From: Hansfordia pulvinata
Lineage: Eukaryota; Ascomycota; Sordariomycetes; Xylariales
Assembly (NCBI GenBank): GCA_006538405.1
Contig: BJKQ01000005.1
Location: 434,001-498,000 of the forward strand
Reading direction: 5' to 3'
Length of the DNA stretch: 64,000 nucleotides
This document shows positions 1 through 10,860 of the stretch, in pieces. Made by a program: the position numbers and the translations under genes. The first letter of the stretch is position 1. Each line of letters opens with the position of its first letter. The notes beneath the pieces are model-generated. The model did no database searches. It saw nothing but the letters and a program-made list of their open reading frames with translations, and had not been told where the DNA came from.

Positions 1-58
1 CGGCCACCACCTCATCGACGTCGTCATCGTCGGCCCAATCTCTGTTCTGGGTGGCCAT
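1..58 (-). CDS. Probable eIF3 subunit G (N-terminal fragment, runs off window)
   Basis: The minus strand from 58 down to the window edge encodes an ATG followed by a short polar stretch and the acidic motif NRDWADDDDVDE. Fungal eIF3g (yeast TIF35) proteins start with a very similar (N)R-x-DWADDE/D-acidic motif, which binds other eIF3 components in the 43S pre-initiation complex. Only 19 codons are visible, so the zinc-knuckle region and C-terminal RRM expected for the family cannot be checked. The start is the first ATG, and the upstream sequence (59 onward) contains stops and no longer in-frame extension. The assignment rests on this short motif alone; any other protein with an acidic DWADD start is possible. 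Confidence 0.5.
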   Translation of the reverse strand, partial: MATQNRDWADDDDVDEVVA

Positions 59-1245
59 CTTGGCGGTGTTCCTTTCTCTCTGAATCCTGTCCTTTGCCGT
101 CGATTGGCGTGGGTCGATCGTGGTTGGAGGATGGTCGTGATGTGGGGGTTTCGGAGGAAAAAATCGAGGTGCAGGTCGAGTCGTCTGTTGCGGGAGCGCC
201 GTGCGGTGATTGACGGGACGGTGCGGGCTGCTGTGGATGTAGGTGTGCAGAGGCCCAGGTTCGGGGCAGCGTGGGGCACAAAATGCCAAGAGCGATATTT
301 GAAAGCTGTTTGTGAATTTTTCGCGGAGGCAGTGCGAAGTGCCGACAGTTACCGGTTTGGTGCATAATGCCCCTCACTCGACCCGATCTAAGCGGCATAC
401 CGCCCTTACGGTGGGCAAACGACGGTCCGGCTAGCCGCTACCAGTGGTTTAACCTTCTCGACTCGTACGAGATTCGCCTGCCGGCTTGGAGTTTATGAGG
501 GAACTTTTTTTGTTTTTCTTGCGTTAACTCTATGTTATGTTGACCGGGTGTTGCTATTCAATTTGTATGCCACCAGATGAAATATCAGCAGTGACGGTTC
601 GTTGAAGAACTGAAATGGACCAGGGCCGCTGGGACTCTGATTGTAAAGTCCAGTCACGAACTACGAGTTACGGCCGCCTCACCAAGGTACGCTAATACAC
701 ATGCATCTGGTTCTCTCGTCCGCATCAAGACGCATGAAGCATTGTGCCCCATGTCTAATCACACAATCCGTAATGTCAAGTTCTGGCTTGAAAAGGCCTG
801 TTCGCTTTTAGAGTTTAGACAATAGACAGTGTAGGAGATTTTGGCTGTGGCCGTAAGGGCTCGAATCCTGCGAGCGTTCTATAGTGTGACGGGGTTCCCG
901 GAATCCACGTCTTTTCCAGCTCCTTCAAATCAAATAAAACCACGGCGGTTGATGGGGTATCGGTCCGGCGCTCCTTGCCAACACAAATAAAAGAGAAAAA
1001 CCCAAAGAGAAACCCTGACAGTTCGTCCGATGAGAACAGGAACAGGGGAAACAAAAGGAAGCCGTCAAGCTTTGTTTCGCAAAACGACTCTATGTACAAT
1101 CATCATATCCCCAATCGTAAACGTCGTGACAAGACACCAGAAGCATCTTTGAAAAAAGGAAAGCCAAAGAGATGGGGTGCCGAGAGGCTGGTTTCTTGAG
1201 TGCGTGATAAGCCAGCACACCTTTCAAGGTTGTTGCGACAATTCC
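59..1245. other. Intergenic: promoter side of the eIF3g-like gene and 3' side of the PH-domain gene
   Basis: Both flanking genes are on the minus strand, so this block holds the upstream region of the left gene and the 3' UTR of the right one. Open frames here (for example 815-1099 and 975-1199) lack recognisable domains and look like chance frames. A B-box-like string near 867-877 was tested as a tRNA and does not fold. Confidence 0.6.
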
Positions 1246-3774
1246 CTAAGCAACCTGAACTCGGCTCTTCTGAGGAATGGGAGGAAGAGCACGCGTAGGA
1301 GGCGGTAATGTTGGCGGACCCTCCACCAAATGAGGCATGCTCTTTTGGGTCAAGAGACTCCTGGTCTGCGCGTCCACCAAAGAGGGTTGCCGGGACGGTA
1401 ATGTTGATCCGGCCCGAGATGAGGAAGAGGACCTCTTCTGCGAGAATGGCATCTTGGACACGACACTTCCTTCTTGGGCAGCTGAAACATTGGGGGCGGG
1501 CCCCCTGTATGAGCGGTGGGATCGCGTGCGGGTGGGGATCTCTGCCATGAATGATGCTCGCTTGTTTCGCGACTGCGACGCACTGGGCATGTAAACGTTG
1601 GAACTACCCTTCGGGTGAGTGTGATCCTCGTCCTCTTCTGCTACAAAAGTCTGTCCCATAGTTGATGACAAGGAGGGTGCCTGAGCGGTGTCGACTGGTA
1701 CGGGCGACTTGAGGTTCCCCGCACTGGAGTATTTCCTGGGCTTGGTTGCCCCCAATGCTTCGGCAATGGGCGCCATCTGCTCCTGAGGCACAAAACTTGA
1801 CCGCCGAACTGACCTATCAGCGCTGTGGTCCAAGCCGGGTCTTGTGAAGTCGCGGACTTGGGCGCCAAATATGGTGGGTGAGTCAGGGTTTTCCAATGAG
1901 CCGTAGACCAGACTCTGGCGACGAGCCGCAAAGGAAGCTGGCGATCTTGGTGACATAGGCGATGGTTGATCCACAACCACCGAAAGGGGTCGGGAGAGAG
2001 CAAGTGTAGTCGGGGGTGGTGCTCTTCGCAGGGGTCTCGCCGTGTAATTCGTTTCGGCCACAAAGGGTTTCGCAGACGAGGACTCTGTCACGTTGGGTCC
2101 CGACTTGATAGCCGAGAAGCGCCGGGCAGACTGAGGCACGCTGAAATTTGGTACAGGTTGAGAAGACGGGGAGTTGTGAGGGCTCGGCTCCTGCGAGATT
2201 GTAGAAAGTGTCGAGGCCATCGAGTGAGTACGAATGCTGGCCTCGTGCCGGTGCTCGTATCCAGCTTGCGCTGATTGGCGCCTGTTGAGAATGGCGGAAG
2301 CGTTGGGTCGCATTTGGATGTCAGGAACTGTCGCCATCCCAGCTTGACCTTCACAGCTGTGGAGTTCGTCTCCGCAGCACCCGCAGCTTGAAAAGCTCGC
2401 GCGCGTGGGGGAGCAAGTCGGCGAGGAGCCAGCTGATGTGACGGTCCGCTGCCCGGACGACACGTAGGAAAGACGGTGACTGCTGTGGCTATTGCGGATG
2501 TTGTCAAGGCGCTGACCGTCAGCGGACATGACACTGCCAGCGGTCGAGTGCCCGTCGTAGGAAGACTCGGGGGAGGGTTCTGCCGGGGCATTGTCGTCCA
2601 TCTCATTATCCAATGGGTTCGCCAATGAATTTTCTTGTATCCAGGAAAAGTCCTGAGACATAACTCTGGAGAATCTATCAGGGTCCTGGCTGCTCAGCGT
2701 GGCTTGGCTGGGGTGGGCTCTGATGTAAATGGGCTCGTTCTCCGATGTAGGCTTGCCAGTCTCGGACAGTTTCTTCTTGCCACCAAGTAATTCGATTTCC
2801 CGGCGAAGGATTGCCAGCCATGAGTCCATGTCTTCCGCATTTTCAAGGACTAACAAAAAATCCGGGCTATCATTCTTTTCGGCGTGGCGATGCGAGAATT
2901 TCGAGAGTTTCGATCGCGAAGGCGCTCGAGGGACGCCGTCGACTCGGACCGACTGGGCAACCTGAAGAACCCAATGCTTTCCGGGGATCAGGTCACTGGC
3001 AAACACAGCCGAGGACATGGTAAGCTGCAAGACCTTCTCAGGGAGTCGGTCGGCGGGCCCGTCAGCAGAAAATTGAAGTAGATGGCCGGACGTGATCAGT
3101 ATGTAGATTTTGTCGTGCCATTCGAGAAGACTCTTAGTGCTGTTGCTCCGAGAATACTTTCTTCCGGCCCTCCGCCCCTCAGCAACGGATTCTGAATCGC
3201 CATTCAAAGACGTCGTACTGTGCGAGAGTTCGCTGCTGCCCAGAACATTGCTCCTGGAGGTTTGCAACCGAGCCAGAGCGTCGACCGATGCGGAGCAGGT
3301 AGGTAGAGTGTCGTGTTTGATTGCGCGAACGTATGCTTGAGACAGTGACGGCGGTTGCCAGGCATCGGCTGCCGGTTTCCTTACTGATTTCCTTTTCTGG
3401 GGTGTCGGCGCGGGCGCGAATCCCAATAGTAAAGCGGCATCGCTGGATATGTCCTTGCCCAGCGGTGATGGCTTTGCAGCCGCGTTGCTGGTTGTCGACT
3501 GCAAGATTGTTGTGTGAGTCGTGCTCAAAGAATCGACCGAGTCGAACCTCGACGACATCCCGTACGGCAAATGACCCATGTCCACCATGGAAGAGCGCTT
3601 CGAACCTGCCCGTGATGCCAACGACGGTTCGGACCGCGCCGAAGATAATTGGTTTCCCTCTGCGGCGAGGCCTTTTGCTCTAGATCGACCAAAGAGGCTG
3701 CGCAAGCTCAGCTTCGAATCTCTCTTGGCCAGCTTCGCCTGGGAGGCTGTGGTGGCGCCGACAGGGCCCTCCAT
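1246..3774 (-). CDS. PH-domain-containing protein
   Basis: Single uninterrupted frame of 842 residues. Residues about 214-332 look like a pleckstrin-homology domain: it opens with a beta strand around EWHDKIYILITSGHLLQF, continues through HWVLQVAQS and FLLVLENAEDMDSWLAIL, and ends in a C-terminal helix with the conserved Trp (DSWLAILRREIELLG). PH domains usually bind phosphoinositides or protein partners, so a membrane- or cortex-associated adaptor role is inferred. The N-terminal 210 residues and the C-terminal 500 are Ser/Pro/Arg-rich and probably disordered, with basic patches such as SLRSLFGRSRAK near residue 25. There is a short cysteine cluster (FSSCGCCGDELHSC) near residue 462. No catalytic domain or membrane segment is visible. 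The first ATG of the frame was chosen; no intron is needed. Similar long PH proteins of unknown function are common in Pezizomycotina. Confidence 0.8.
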   Translation of the reverse strand: MEGPVGATTASQAKLAKRDSKLSLRSLFGRSRAKGLAAEGNQLSSARSEPSLASRAGSKRSSMVDMGHLPYGMSSRFDSVDSLSTTHTTILQSTTSNAAAKPSPLGKDISSDAALLLGFAPAPTPQKRKSVRKPAADAWQPPSLSQAYVRAIKHDTLPTCSASVDALARLQTSRSNVLGSSELSHSTTSLNGDSESVAEGRRAGRKYSRSNSTKSLLEWHDKIYILITSGHLLQFSADGPADRLPEKVLQLTMSSAVFASDLIPGKHWVLQVAQSVRVDGVPRAPSRSKLSKFSHRHAEKNDSPDFLLVLENAEDMDSWLAILRREIELLGGKKKLSETGKPTSENEPIYIRAHPSQATLSSQDPDRFSRVMSQDFSWIQENSLANPLDNEMDDNAPAEPSPESSYDGHSTAGSVMSADGQRLDNIRNSHSSHRLSYVSSGQRTVTSAGSSPTCSPTRASFSSCGCCGDELHSCEGQAGMATVPDIQMRPNASAILNRRQSAQAGYEHRHEASIRTHSMASTLSTISQEPSPHNSPSSQPVPNFSVPQSARRFSAIKSGPNVTESSSAKPFVAETNYTARPLRRAPPPTTLALSRPLSVVVDQPSPMSPRSPASFAARRQSLVYGSLENPDSPTIFGAQVRDFTRPGLDHSADRSVRRSSFVPQEQMAPIAEALGATKPRKYSSAGNLKSPVPVDTAQAPSLSSTMGQTFVAEEDEDHTHPKGSSNVYMPSASQSRNKRASFMAEIPTRTRSHRSYRGPAPNVSAAQEGSVVSKMPFSQKRSSSSSRAGSTLPSRQPSLVDAQTRSLLTQKSMPHLVEGPPTLPPPTRALPPIPQKSRVQVA

Positions 3775-6043
3775 GCTGATGAACGATGGTGGGCGCGTCC
3801 GCCGTGCGTTTGAGGCGCGATGATCAAAAAGTTTCTGGAGGGGTTGCGCGTGACCAGCAGCTCGAATATGGATGGGCTGGTGGCGACAAGGGCCCGATAC
3901 TGTCGTCTATGAAGCACTGTCAAAATGAACTGGTCTGTTGTTTCGGCTATAGTCGTGAGCAGGTTGAGTGACGGGGTTGTATAAATGCGTCGAGGGGCCG
4001 TGGTGTTTTGGTTCGGGGCGAAAATAAAGTGGAAAAACGGAGGTAGACATGCGAGAGGGGAGCAGGCTATCTACGTCGCGAGACCCCGATGACGATGGCC
4101 AGACCTCCGTTGCTGTCGAGGTCAAAACAAAAGGGAAAAAGGCGAGACAAGGTCAATGCTGGGACCCTGGGTGCCTGGGTACATGTAGAAACGGCGCCGG
4201 GGATCGCCGAGCGTGCACGAATACTGGTACTGGTGGTGTAGCACGGGCGGAAACACGGACAAGCACGAGCAAGGCCTTGTCGGCCCAGACGAAAGGAGAG
4301 CCGGGATTGTGAGCAAGGATTGGAGATCGAGCTTGGAGCAAGGTGAGGTAGGGGAGCTCAAGAAACGTTTTCGCCAGACCCCACGGACCCGAGGCGCTAG
4401 CAGATATCAGGTTGACGGGCGTTGGACGATGGTTTTAGGGCGGCTGGCGTGAGAGGTAGCCTTGTATGGGGCATCAAGTGGGCGGCGAGGCCGAAATGCG
4501 CGTAGGAGACAGCCACAGGAGGGGACGGAGATCGGGGGGGAGGTGAGACAACAAAGTCCATTGGAAGCCAGCCGGCGGGGAGGTGATGCAAAGAAGGTCG
4601 GCGGCGGCGGTGGTTTGCGAATTGGCCTGCAGCAGCAACGCAGAGGCTGGGAGGCAAAGAGGAAGGGGAGAGAGAGCGAAAAAGTAACGATCCTGATGAG
4701 CAGCCCCGTCGAGGAGGAAGAGGCAAAAAGTAAAGAGGGCGAGTACCACCACACACCCGCCCTTGCGAGGGTGGACGTATAGCGGGCTACGAGTACGCAC
4801 AAGTACATGCAACAGCTGCGGCGATACCCTGTTCATGCAGCCCGTTGCACACTGAACCTGGGTGCCCTACATGTACTCGACACTGGCTGCCGCGTCTGTG
4901 CCGGGTACCTAACTTGCCCGAGCACGCCGAGCTCCAGCTGCCCCTCGCACCTGCCCTCGATGCGACCCGGCCGCAGAAGCGACAGCTACAGCAGGGTGGG
5001 ATTGAGGCACGGCAGGCATCCAGATTGGAAGCGACGCATGTACGGGCTACATGCAGTGTAGTCAGCTGTGGGACGTGACGACGAGTACCTGTACTCGTGT
5101 CATTCCCAAGAAGAGACAACCAACATCCGTTGGTGTGTGTACTGGACCTTACCTGCCTTTTACCTCTATCTACATGTATGTCCGTACCAAGGGCATTATC
5201 ACCCATACGAGTATCGCTACCGGTACCTAAGGTATCAGACGAGGCCAGGCAAGGTGTTTGTCTCTGTGCCGAAAGCCCATCCAAATGACAACATCACAAC
5301 AACAGTCTCTCCCTCCAGTCTCTCGGCAGGCAACGCAACACAACAGACGCACAGAGAGCGAGGGGAACCATTGCACGCGGAACCCACGCCCATCCCTGTC
5401 GCCGGGACCCAATCCCGGACGATGGTGTCGTTTATGGCTCAGAAAGTGGGCTTGTGCCACCGAACGCTAACCCCTCGCAAGTATGGTGAGGCGCTTCTCT
5501 CGCTGGTCCGTCCCTGCGCGTTGAATTGCCTTGTCAGACCGGGCCCGCGGGGTGGGGAGGGCGTGAGGGCCTGTCTGACCCCGGCAAGGCAATGCCTGGC
5601 GCGACCCCGTGGCTCAAAGGTGTCTTGGCCGGGCCTGGACCATGGAATGCCAACTGGTGCGGCCTTGCAACTGCATCGGTGTATCGACCCCTCGAGTGGC
5701 GATCGACCGCGACCCGTCACATTCTCGCCGGCGGACCAGTGCAAGCCTCCTCTTCCTCTGTGTACGAGCAACACCCCTCGCTCGATCGAGTCAGCCCGCC
5801 ATCTGAGGGTATCCCGACGAGTCACAGCGCTCCTACGAACCGAGTGCATCCTCACCGCGGCTTGCCCTCCCAAGGGCTTACGGGACGCGCATACCTTGTC
5901 CATGAAGGCAATAAGCACCGGCTATTATTACTGAGCCCGAACAATGCCTCGTTGTTGCGAGGCAACTACACACTGCGAGTACCGGCACTACGGCGACTAC
6001 TACGAGTAAAGCTTCGGCTGCCTCTGCCCGACTCTTGCGGGGT

Positions 6044-6061
6044 ACGAGTACTCGCAGTCTA
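6044..6061 (+). repeat. 18-bp repeat copy 1 (extended palindrome motif)
   Basis: Identical over 18 bases to 10843-10860. It consists of the palindrome core ACGAGTACTCG followed by CAGTCTA, and is immediately followed by another ACGAGTAC. Confidence 0.8.
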
Positions 6062-6907
6062 CGAGTACTAGGCTGCTTGCTTACCTTCCCGACACCCGGG
6101 TAGCTCGACGGTTACCGACCTAGTGCAGATATGGCATCCATCAAACATTCACGCCGACACCATCCAAGTGCCGAAGCTGGTCCGAAGAGAATTTTCACGC
6201 ATTAACGAGGGCAGAACAGATGCCGACGTCCGGGGAACGAGTTCGATTACACGCGGCCATATTCTTACAGATTTCGAAAATGTCGACCGAGTGTGCGGGC
6301 ACTCGTACACAGTTACCGTCCTCGCCGGGCACTGACAAGTGTGTGTAATGCCCTTGCCAGTCCACAGTGATACGCCACCGGCTCCCCGCGCCTCGCTTGC
6401 GCGTGTCCAAGGGGGTGAGGGGCTCGATTCGCCACGCTCGTGGGCACCCAACGGTTCCGAGGTCGTCAGGCTGCCAGAACCGCTCAGGGGGTTGCGTGTG
6501 GCTCGTCACTCACAAGAACTGTTGTATAGGTCCAAGCCTCCCTGAGCACGGCCATCGTTTGGACCATGGTGCATTATGACCAATCAGAAACACTTCAAAG
6601 TGTGATGGCACCAGCAGGGACGCTCTTCCGTGCAGCAGCCAATGTGCCGCGCTGCGCAACCGCTCAGCTCGTGGCGAGGAGACAAGCCATCTCGCGCCCT
6701 GTGCTGAAGCCTTGCGTTCGAGCACAACACCCTCCTGCGCACGCACTCGTACATGGCTGCAGAACCATTGGCCACGTTGTGACGGCTCGGACATGTATTC
6801 GGAATGTTGGCAACTGTGCTTGGGGACCTATTTCGGCACATCCGGAGTCGTCGAAACAAACAGTGGCAACACCACAGCCATGTCTGTAACGGGGTGGCCT
6901 GAACGCA

Positions 6908-6931
6908 AACACACACACACACACACACACA
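6908..6931. repeat. CA dinucleotide microsatellite
   Basis: About twelve CA units in noncoding DNA. Confidence 0.9.
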
Positions 6932-9432
6932 AATCGCCTGGTGTGTCACCACTCTGCTAACCCTCGACGCGTACGAGTACTCAAGGATCCCCTCACCGGG
7001 AGGGATCCCCAGTTGCAGTTGAAACACGGCCAGAACCCCCGGCTCTGGCCTCGAACTCGAATCCCGGACCACGGGCTCGACTCTGGACCCCAACATGCAT
7101 GCAGGAAAAGATCAGGCCTCTCTGCCACCACCAGCCTCGAATGGGGAAACTGGGCCACATATCCACTGGTGCGGGCCTCTCCACTGGATGAGCCACCCCC
7201 CAGAGCCATGAAGCCAGCCCAGAGCCGCGTGGGCCGTCACGCTTTCGAGGGTTGCTGGCCCACGCGGCCCTCTGGCTGATACCCCGTCGTGTCCGTCGGG
7301 CCCATCTCCTATCACCGACGCCACCTACCGACCATCTACCGAGTGCTCCTCGTACGAATGCGTGTTGCCGTGAAGACACGACAAGGTTTCCGGAAATCTT
7401 TCCTTGCTCATGGCTTCAGCATGCTCCAGCTACGAGTGGTCGTACTAGGAGTACCAGGTCCCATCCATACTCGTATCGTACGTCAGCGGAAGAAGCAAAT
7501 ATCTCTGACAGAAGCTAGGGCTGTGGGAAACAGGAGAGGCCGGAAGAGATTGCTTCCACCCGAGGCAGGCTGTGACGATCTTGATTATTTGCAGCTAGAT
7601 TGTCGGCTAGCTACCGGGAGCCAAACCCTCGGCACTGCGACGAGACAGATCGCTTCTGACGCCTTGCCGCGTTTGTGAGTGTGATTTTTTCTTTTCATTC
7701 TTTGTTCCTCCCATCCCGAGCAAAGTCCCCATACTTTTGGGATGAGACAGGATACGGGTACGAGTACTCGTGCGCGTACGGAGTCGGACACCTGCATCTT
7801 GTCAAGTCGGTTTAGATACCTGCCTAAGTACTCACGAGTAATTCTTGCAGTTGATATTGGCACGTTGGCTTACTTGTACCAACCCAGGCGCGGTTGGAGC
7901 GAGACTTGGTCATATTCATGTTATGAGCAATTCCGCGCGCCCCGGATCGTCCTTATTACTAGGGTGACGAGCAAGTCGATTACGATGCAATGGATAAGAC
8001 TGATGATGATGGCAGAACCCGCCACGCACGCCAACACGAACGGCATACCTGCATGCATACGGGTACCCGTGGGACAAGGCCATTGATCCTAGCGGAGGAG
8101 CCCGGGGCAGCTCCGGAGGCTGTTGATTGGCTTCTCACGAGGTCTCACGAGCGCACGCGTATGCACTGCGTACGTACGAGTCGAAGGCCCGCGGCGAGCT
8201 GCTTTGGGTACGATTACAGACTCGCAGATCCTGATGGCTGATAATGATAAGAAATAACGAAAGAAGAAAAAACACGCTGCGGGCCGGCTGCACGCGAGCG
8301 ACGCCACGGAGATTGCCACATGCGCTGCGGCCCAGCAGCACCGGGCCCTGGCCACCCTGGCGTACCTGGTGCTGGAGTGCCTGGTACTCGTACGCCTGGT
8401 TGGGACGAATGGCCTGCGGAGTACGAGTAGTCGCACTCGCACGAGGACTCGTCTCTCCCGCCACTGCAACACGCAATGCAAATCATGGCTGATGAAGCCC
8501 GCGACGGCGTGTCCCCCTGAAATCTGCTTGGACAGAGCGAGCATTTGATTCTCTGAAACCCCCACCACCATTACGGATGCTCGTGCTTGTTCGCTGAGAT
8601 GACGCTGACTGCGTTCCTGCAGTAGCGGCAAGACTTGTGGGTGGAATCGTCCAGCCACCGCGGCCCCCCCACACACACTTTCTCTCTCGAGAGAGTGCAC
8701 GTACTCATACGAGTACACAGAGGACCCTAAGGACAGCCACACGAGTACTCCTGTGTGAGTCTGACTGATCGATAGCCGTCGCGGGCGGGCGGGTATTATG
8801 GTGGTCTGAGGACTCCCAATAGTGAGCAACGCACGTTCCACGATATCAGGCCGAGCAGGAACCAGCGACAATGATAAGAAAACTATTGTGTAGGTTGTTT
8901 ATAGCCCCAGTGCCATAGCCTTGGGGCTCGGGGCAGTGGTCCCAGGGTCCGTCCCCGAGTACGGTACGAGGTGCATCTTGCTGATAGAAAGTACAGAGAT
9001 AACATTTTGTGTGATTACTCCTCAACCCTCGCGTGGAGGGGAAGTCAACAGGGATAAGCAGCTACGGGCAAGCTGACCGCTGCACCAATCCTTCGTCAAT
9101 CAACGCGGTGGTTGCCACTGTTGTTATTGTTGTTGGTCTTATTGTTATGATCACCATCGTGGGTACAACACCGCAGCACGCAGCACGCACAGCTCACCGC
9201 CTCTGTTCGGCGCCTAGGCTGTGGCTGGCTTGCGCACTCTTCCGACATTTCTCTTCAGGTCTGTCATTACCTACGAGTGCTCGCACGAGTACACAACCCT
9301 CTTGGCTCGCTCGAGACCTCGGACCACTTGGGCGTCGCTGTGAGATGAGGAAGGGGGAACAGGCGGCCCGCACCACGAGAGCGCCAGCCACGCCAGCCTA
9401 ACTTAATGCTAGCGATGCTGGCTAAGTTGGTT

Positions 9433-9452
9433 GGGGGGGGGGGGGGGGGGGG
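9433..9452. repeat. G20 homopolymer
   Basis: Uninterrupted run of 20 G in noncoding DNA. Its exact length is doubtful given the homopolymer-associated frameshifts elsewhere in the window. Confidence 0.85.
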
Positions 9453-10183
9453 CAAGCTACTCCATAAACAACCTAGGCGAAGCCCCTCTCGCCACCGTTT
9501 CTGTTGCTTCCGCGCGCCGGCGTGGGCGAGGGGAGCAGCCGCAGACCCCGTCGCCCGTCGCCCGTCCCCCGCGCCACCAGTGCCGCAGACAGGGCCGTGA
9601 GGGCGTGTTCGGCTCCTTTCGTCTGGCTTGGGGGCGGGCAGGCAGGCAGGCAGGCAGGTGGGCGATCAGGCCGAAATGGGCCTTCGGATATCATTAGAGG
9701 TGAAGCCAAGACTCGGCGGGCGGGCAGCGCCGTTGAAGGGAGCTGCCTACGAGACTTTTTTCGTGCGAGCCAGGATGGGCAACAAGGGGTCCCTCGAGGA
9801 ACCTGGCTGCTTCACCAGTACAGCCCTAGAGAGTACGCGTACGAGTACAGTCGCACGCCCTGCTCACCGGCGGGGCGGCCAATCTGCCAGAATCTAACCG
9901 ATCTAAACCGACCCGGCTTGTCGGGATGAGAGGGCGGGAGGCGAGGGAGGGATTCGGCGATGAGCAAGTTCCCTTGACTTGACTTGGCTTGCTGGACCAA
10001 CCCAACAAGCCAGGGCAGGGCAACGAGCAATTTGCATTCATCGATTGCATACGGGTAACAAGTATCACACCGCACCCGACTCGAACAACCCCGAGACCCA
10101 GCAGCCGGCGATCTGATCCAACGCGAGCGCCGGTGTTTAATTTACCACCGCCCTGGACAGTGGCCAGCCACAGCACCAACAAC

Positions 10184-10185
<2 letters not shown>

Positions 10186-10216
<31 letters not shown>
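10186..10216. repeat. CAG trinucleotide microsatellite
   Basis: About ten GCA/CAG units in noncoding DNA, not part of a supported gene. Confidence 0.9.
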
Positions 10217-10217
<1 letters not shown>

Positions 10218-10842
10218 CACGAGCACGGCGAGGCTGTCACCGACAAGGTCGCGGGGATTCCCGTACGTACGGAGACGAGTACGAGTACTCGGACTGCACT
10301 TTGCATCGTGTGAGCTGAGCTGAGGCACCCGAATCCTTCGTCCAACGCTGCTTGCTGCAGTGACAGGCATATTGCAGCCATCCTGCAGAAGGGGCCCGCC
10401 CATATTGGTCAGAGTCAATTACCCCAAAGACGCGCGCGATGCAGCAGAGACGACGCGTCGTCGCCGTCCATTCACGTTCGGCTCACCCCGCTTCTCACGC
10501 TGTCTCGCTGCCGTGACGCGGCGCGCGATGCTGCTTGCTGCTGCTGCTGATGTTGCCACCTCCCCTCGGTTTTATTTTTGTTTTATGGAAGAGGACCATC
10601 TGGCAACCACGAATACTCGCACTTCGGCCACCAGGCTGACCGCTGACTCTTCGTTGTGGAGCACAACAGAACCTGCAACGAAATAAATAAACAAAAAATA
10701 AGCGCAGTAGAAGTACGGATGGCGGCCTCACCCGCCTTCGCCGTGCGAGGGGCATGAGCAAGTCTCCCAGAGATCCGAAATGTCCCCTGGTCTCGCCTTC
10801 TTTTCGTCGGCATCCGCATGGCGAATACGACAGCGCGTGCCT

Positions 10843-10860
10843 ACGAGTACTCGCAGTCTA
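10843..10860 (+). repeat. 18-bp repeat copy 2 (extended palindrome motif)
   Basis: Exact match to 6044-6061. A diverged third relative (CAAGTAATCGCAGTCTG) lies near 47034-47050. Confidence 0.8.

Noticed and set aside
783..885. A-box-like (TGGCTTGAAAAGG) and B-box-like (GGCTCGAATCC) strings suggesting a tRNA gene
   Set aside because: The T-arm stem around the B-box pairs only three of five positions and no acceptor or anticodon stems can be drawn.
5068..5934. 288-codon open frame on the plus strand
   Set aside because: It is composed of palindromic motifs and random-looking residues, with no domain, signal peptide or codon bias; a chance frame in GC-rich DNA.
8089..8871. 260-codon open frame on the minus strand
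   Set aside because: Low-complexity Arg/Ser/Val sequence running through ACGAGTAC motifs, with no family resemblance.
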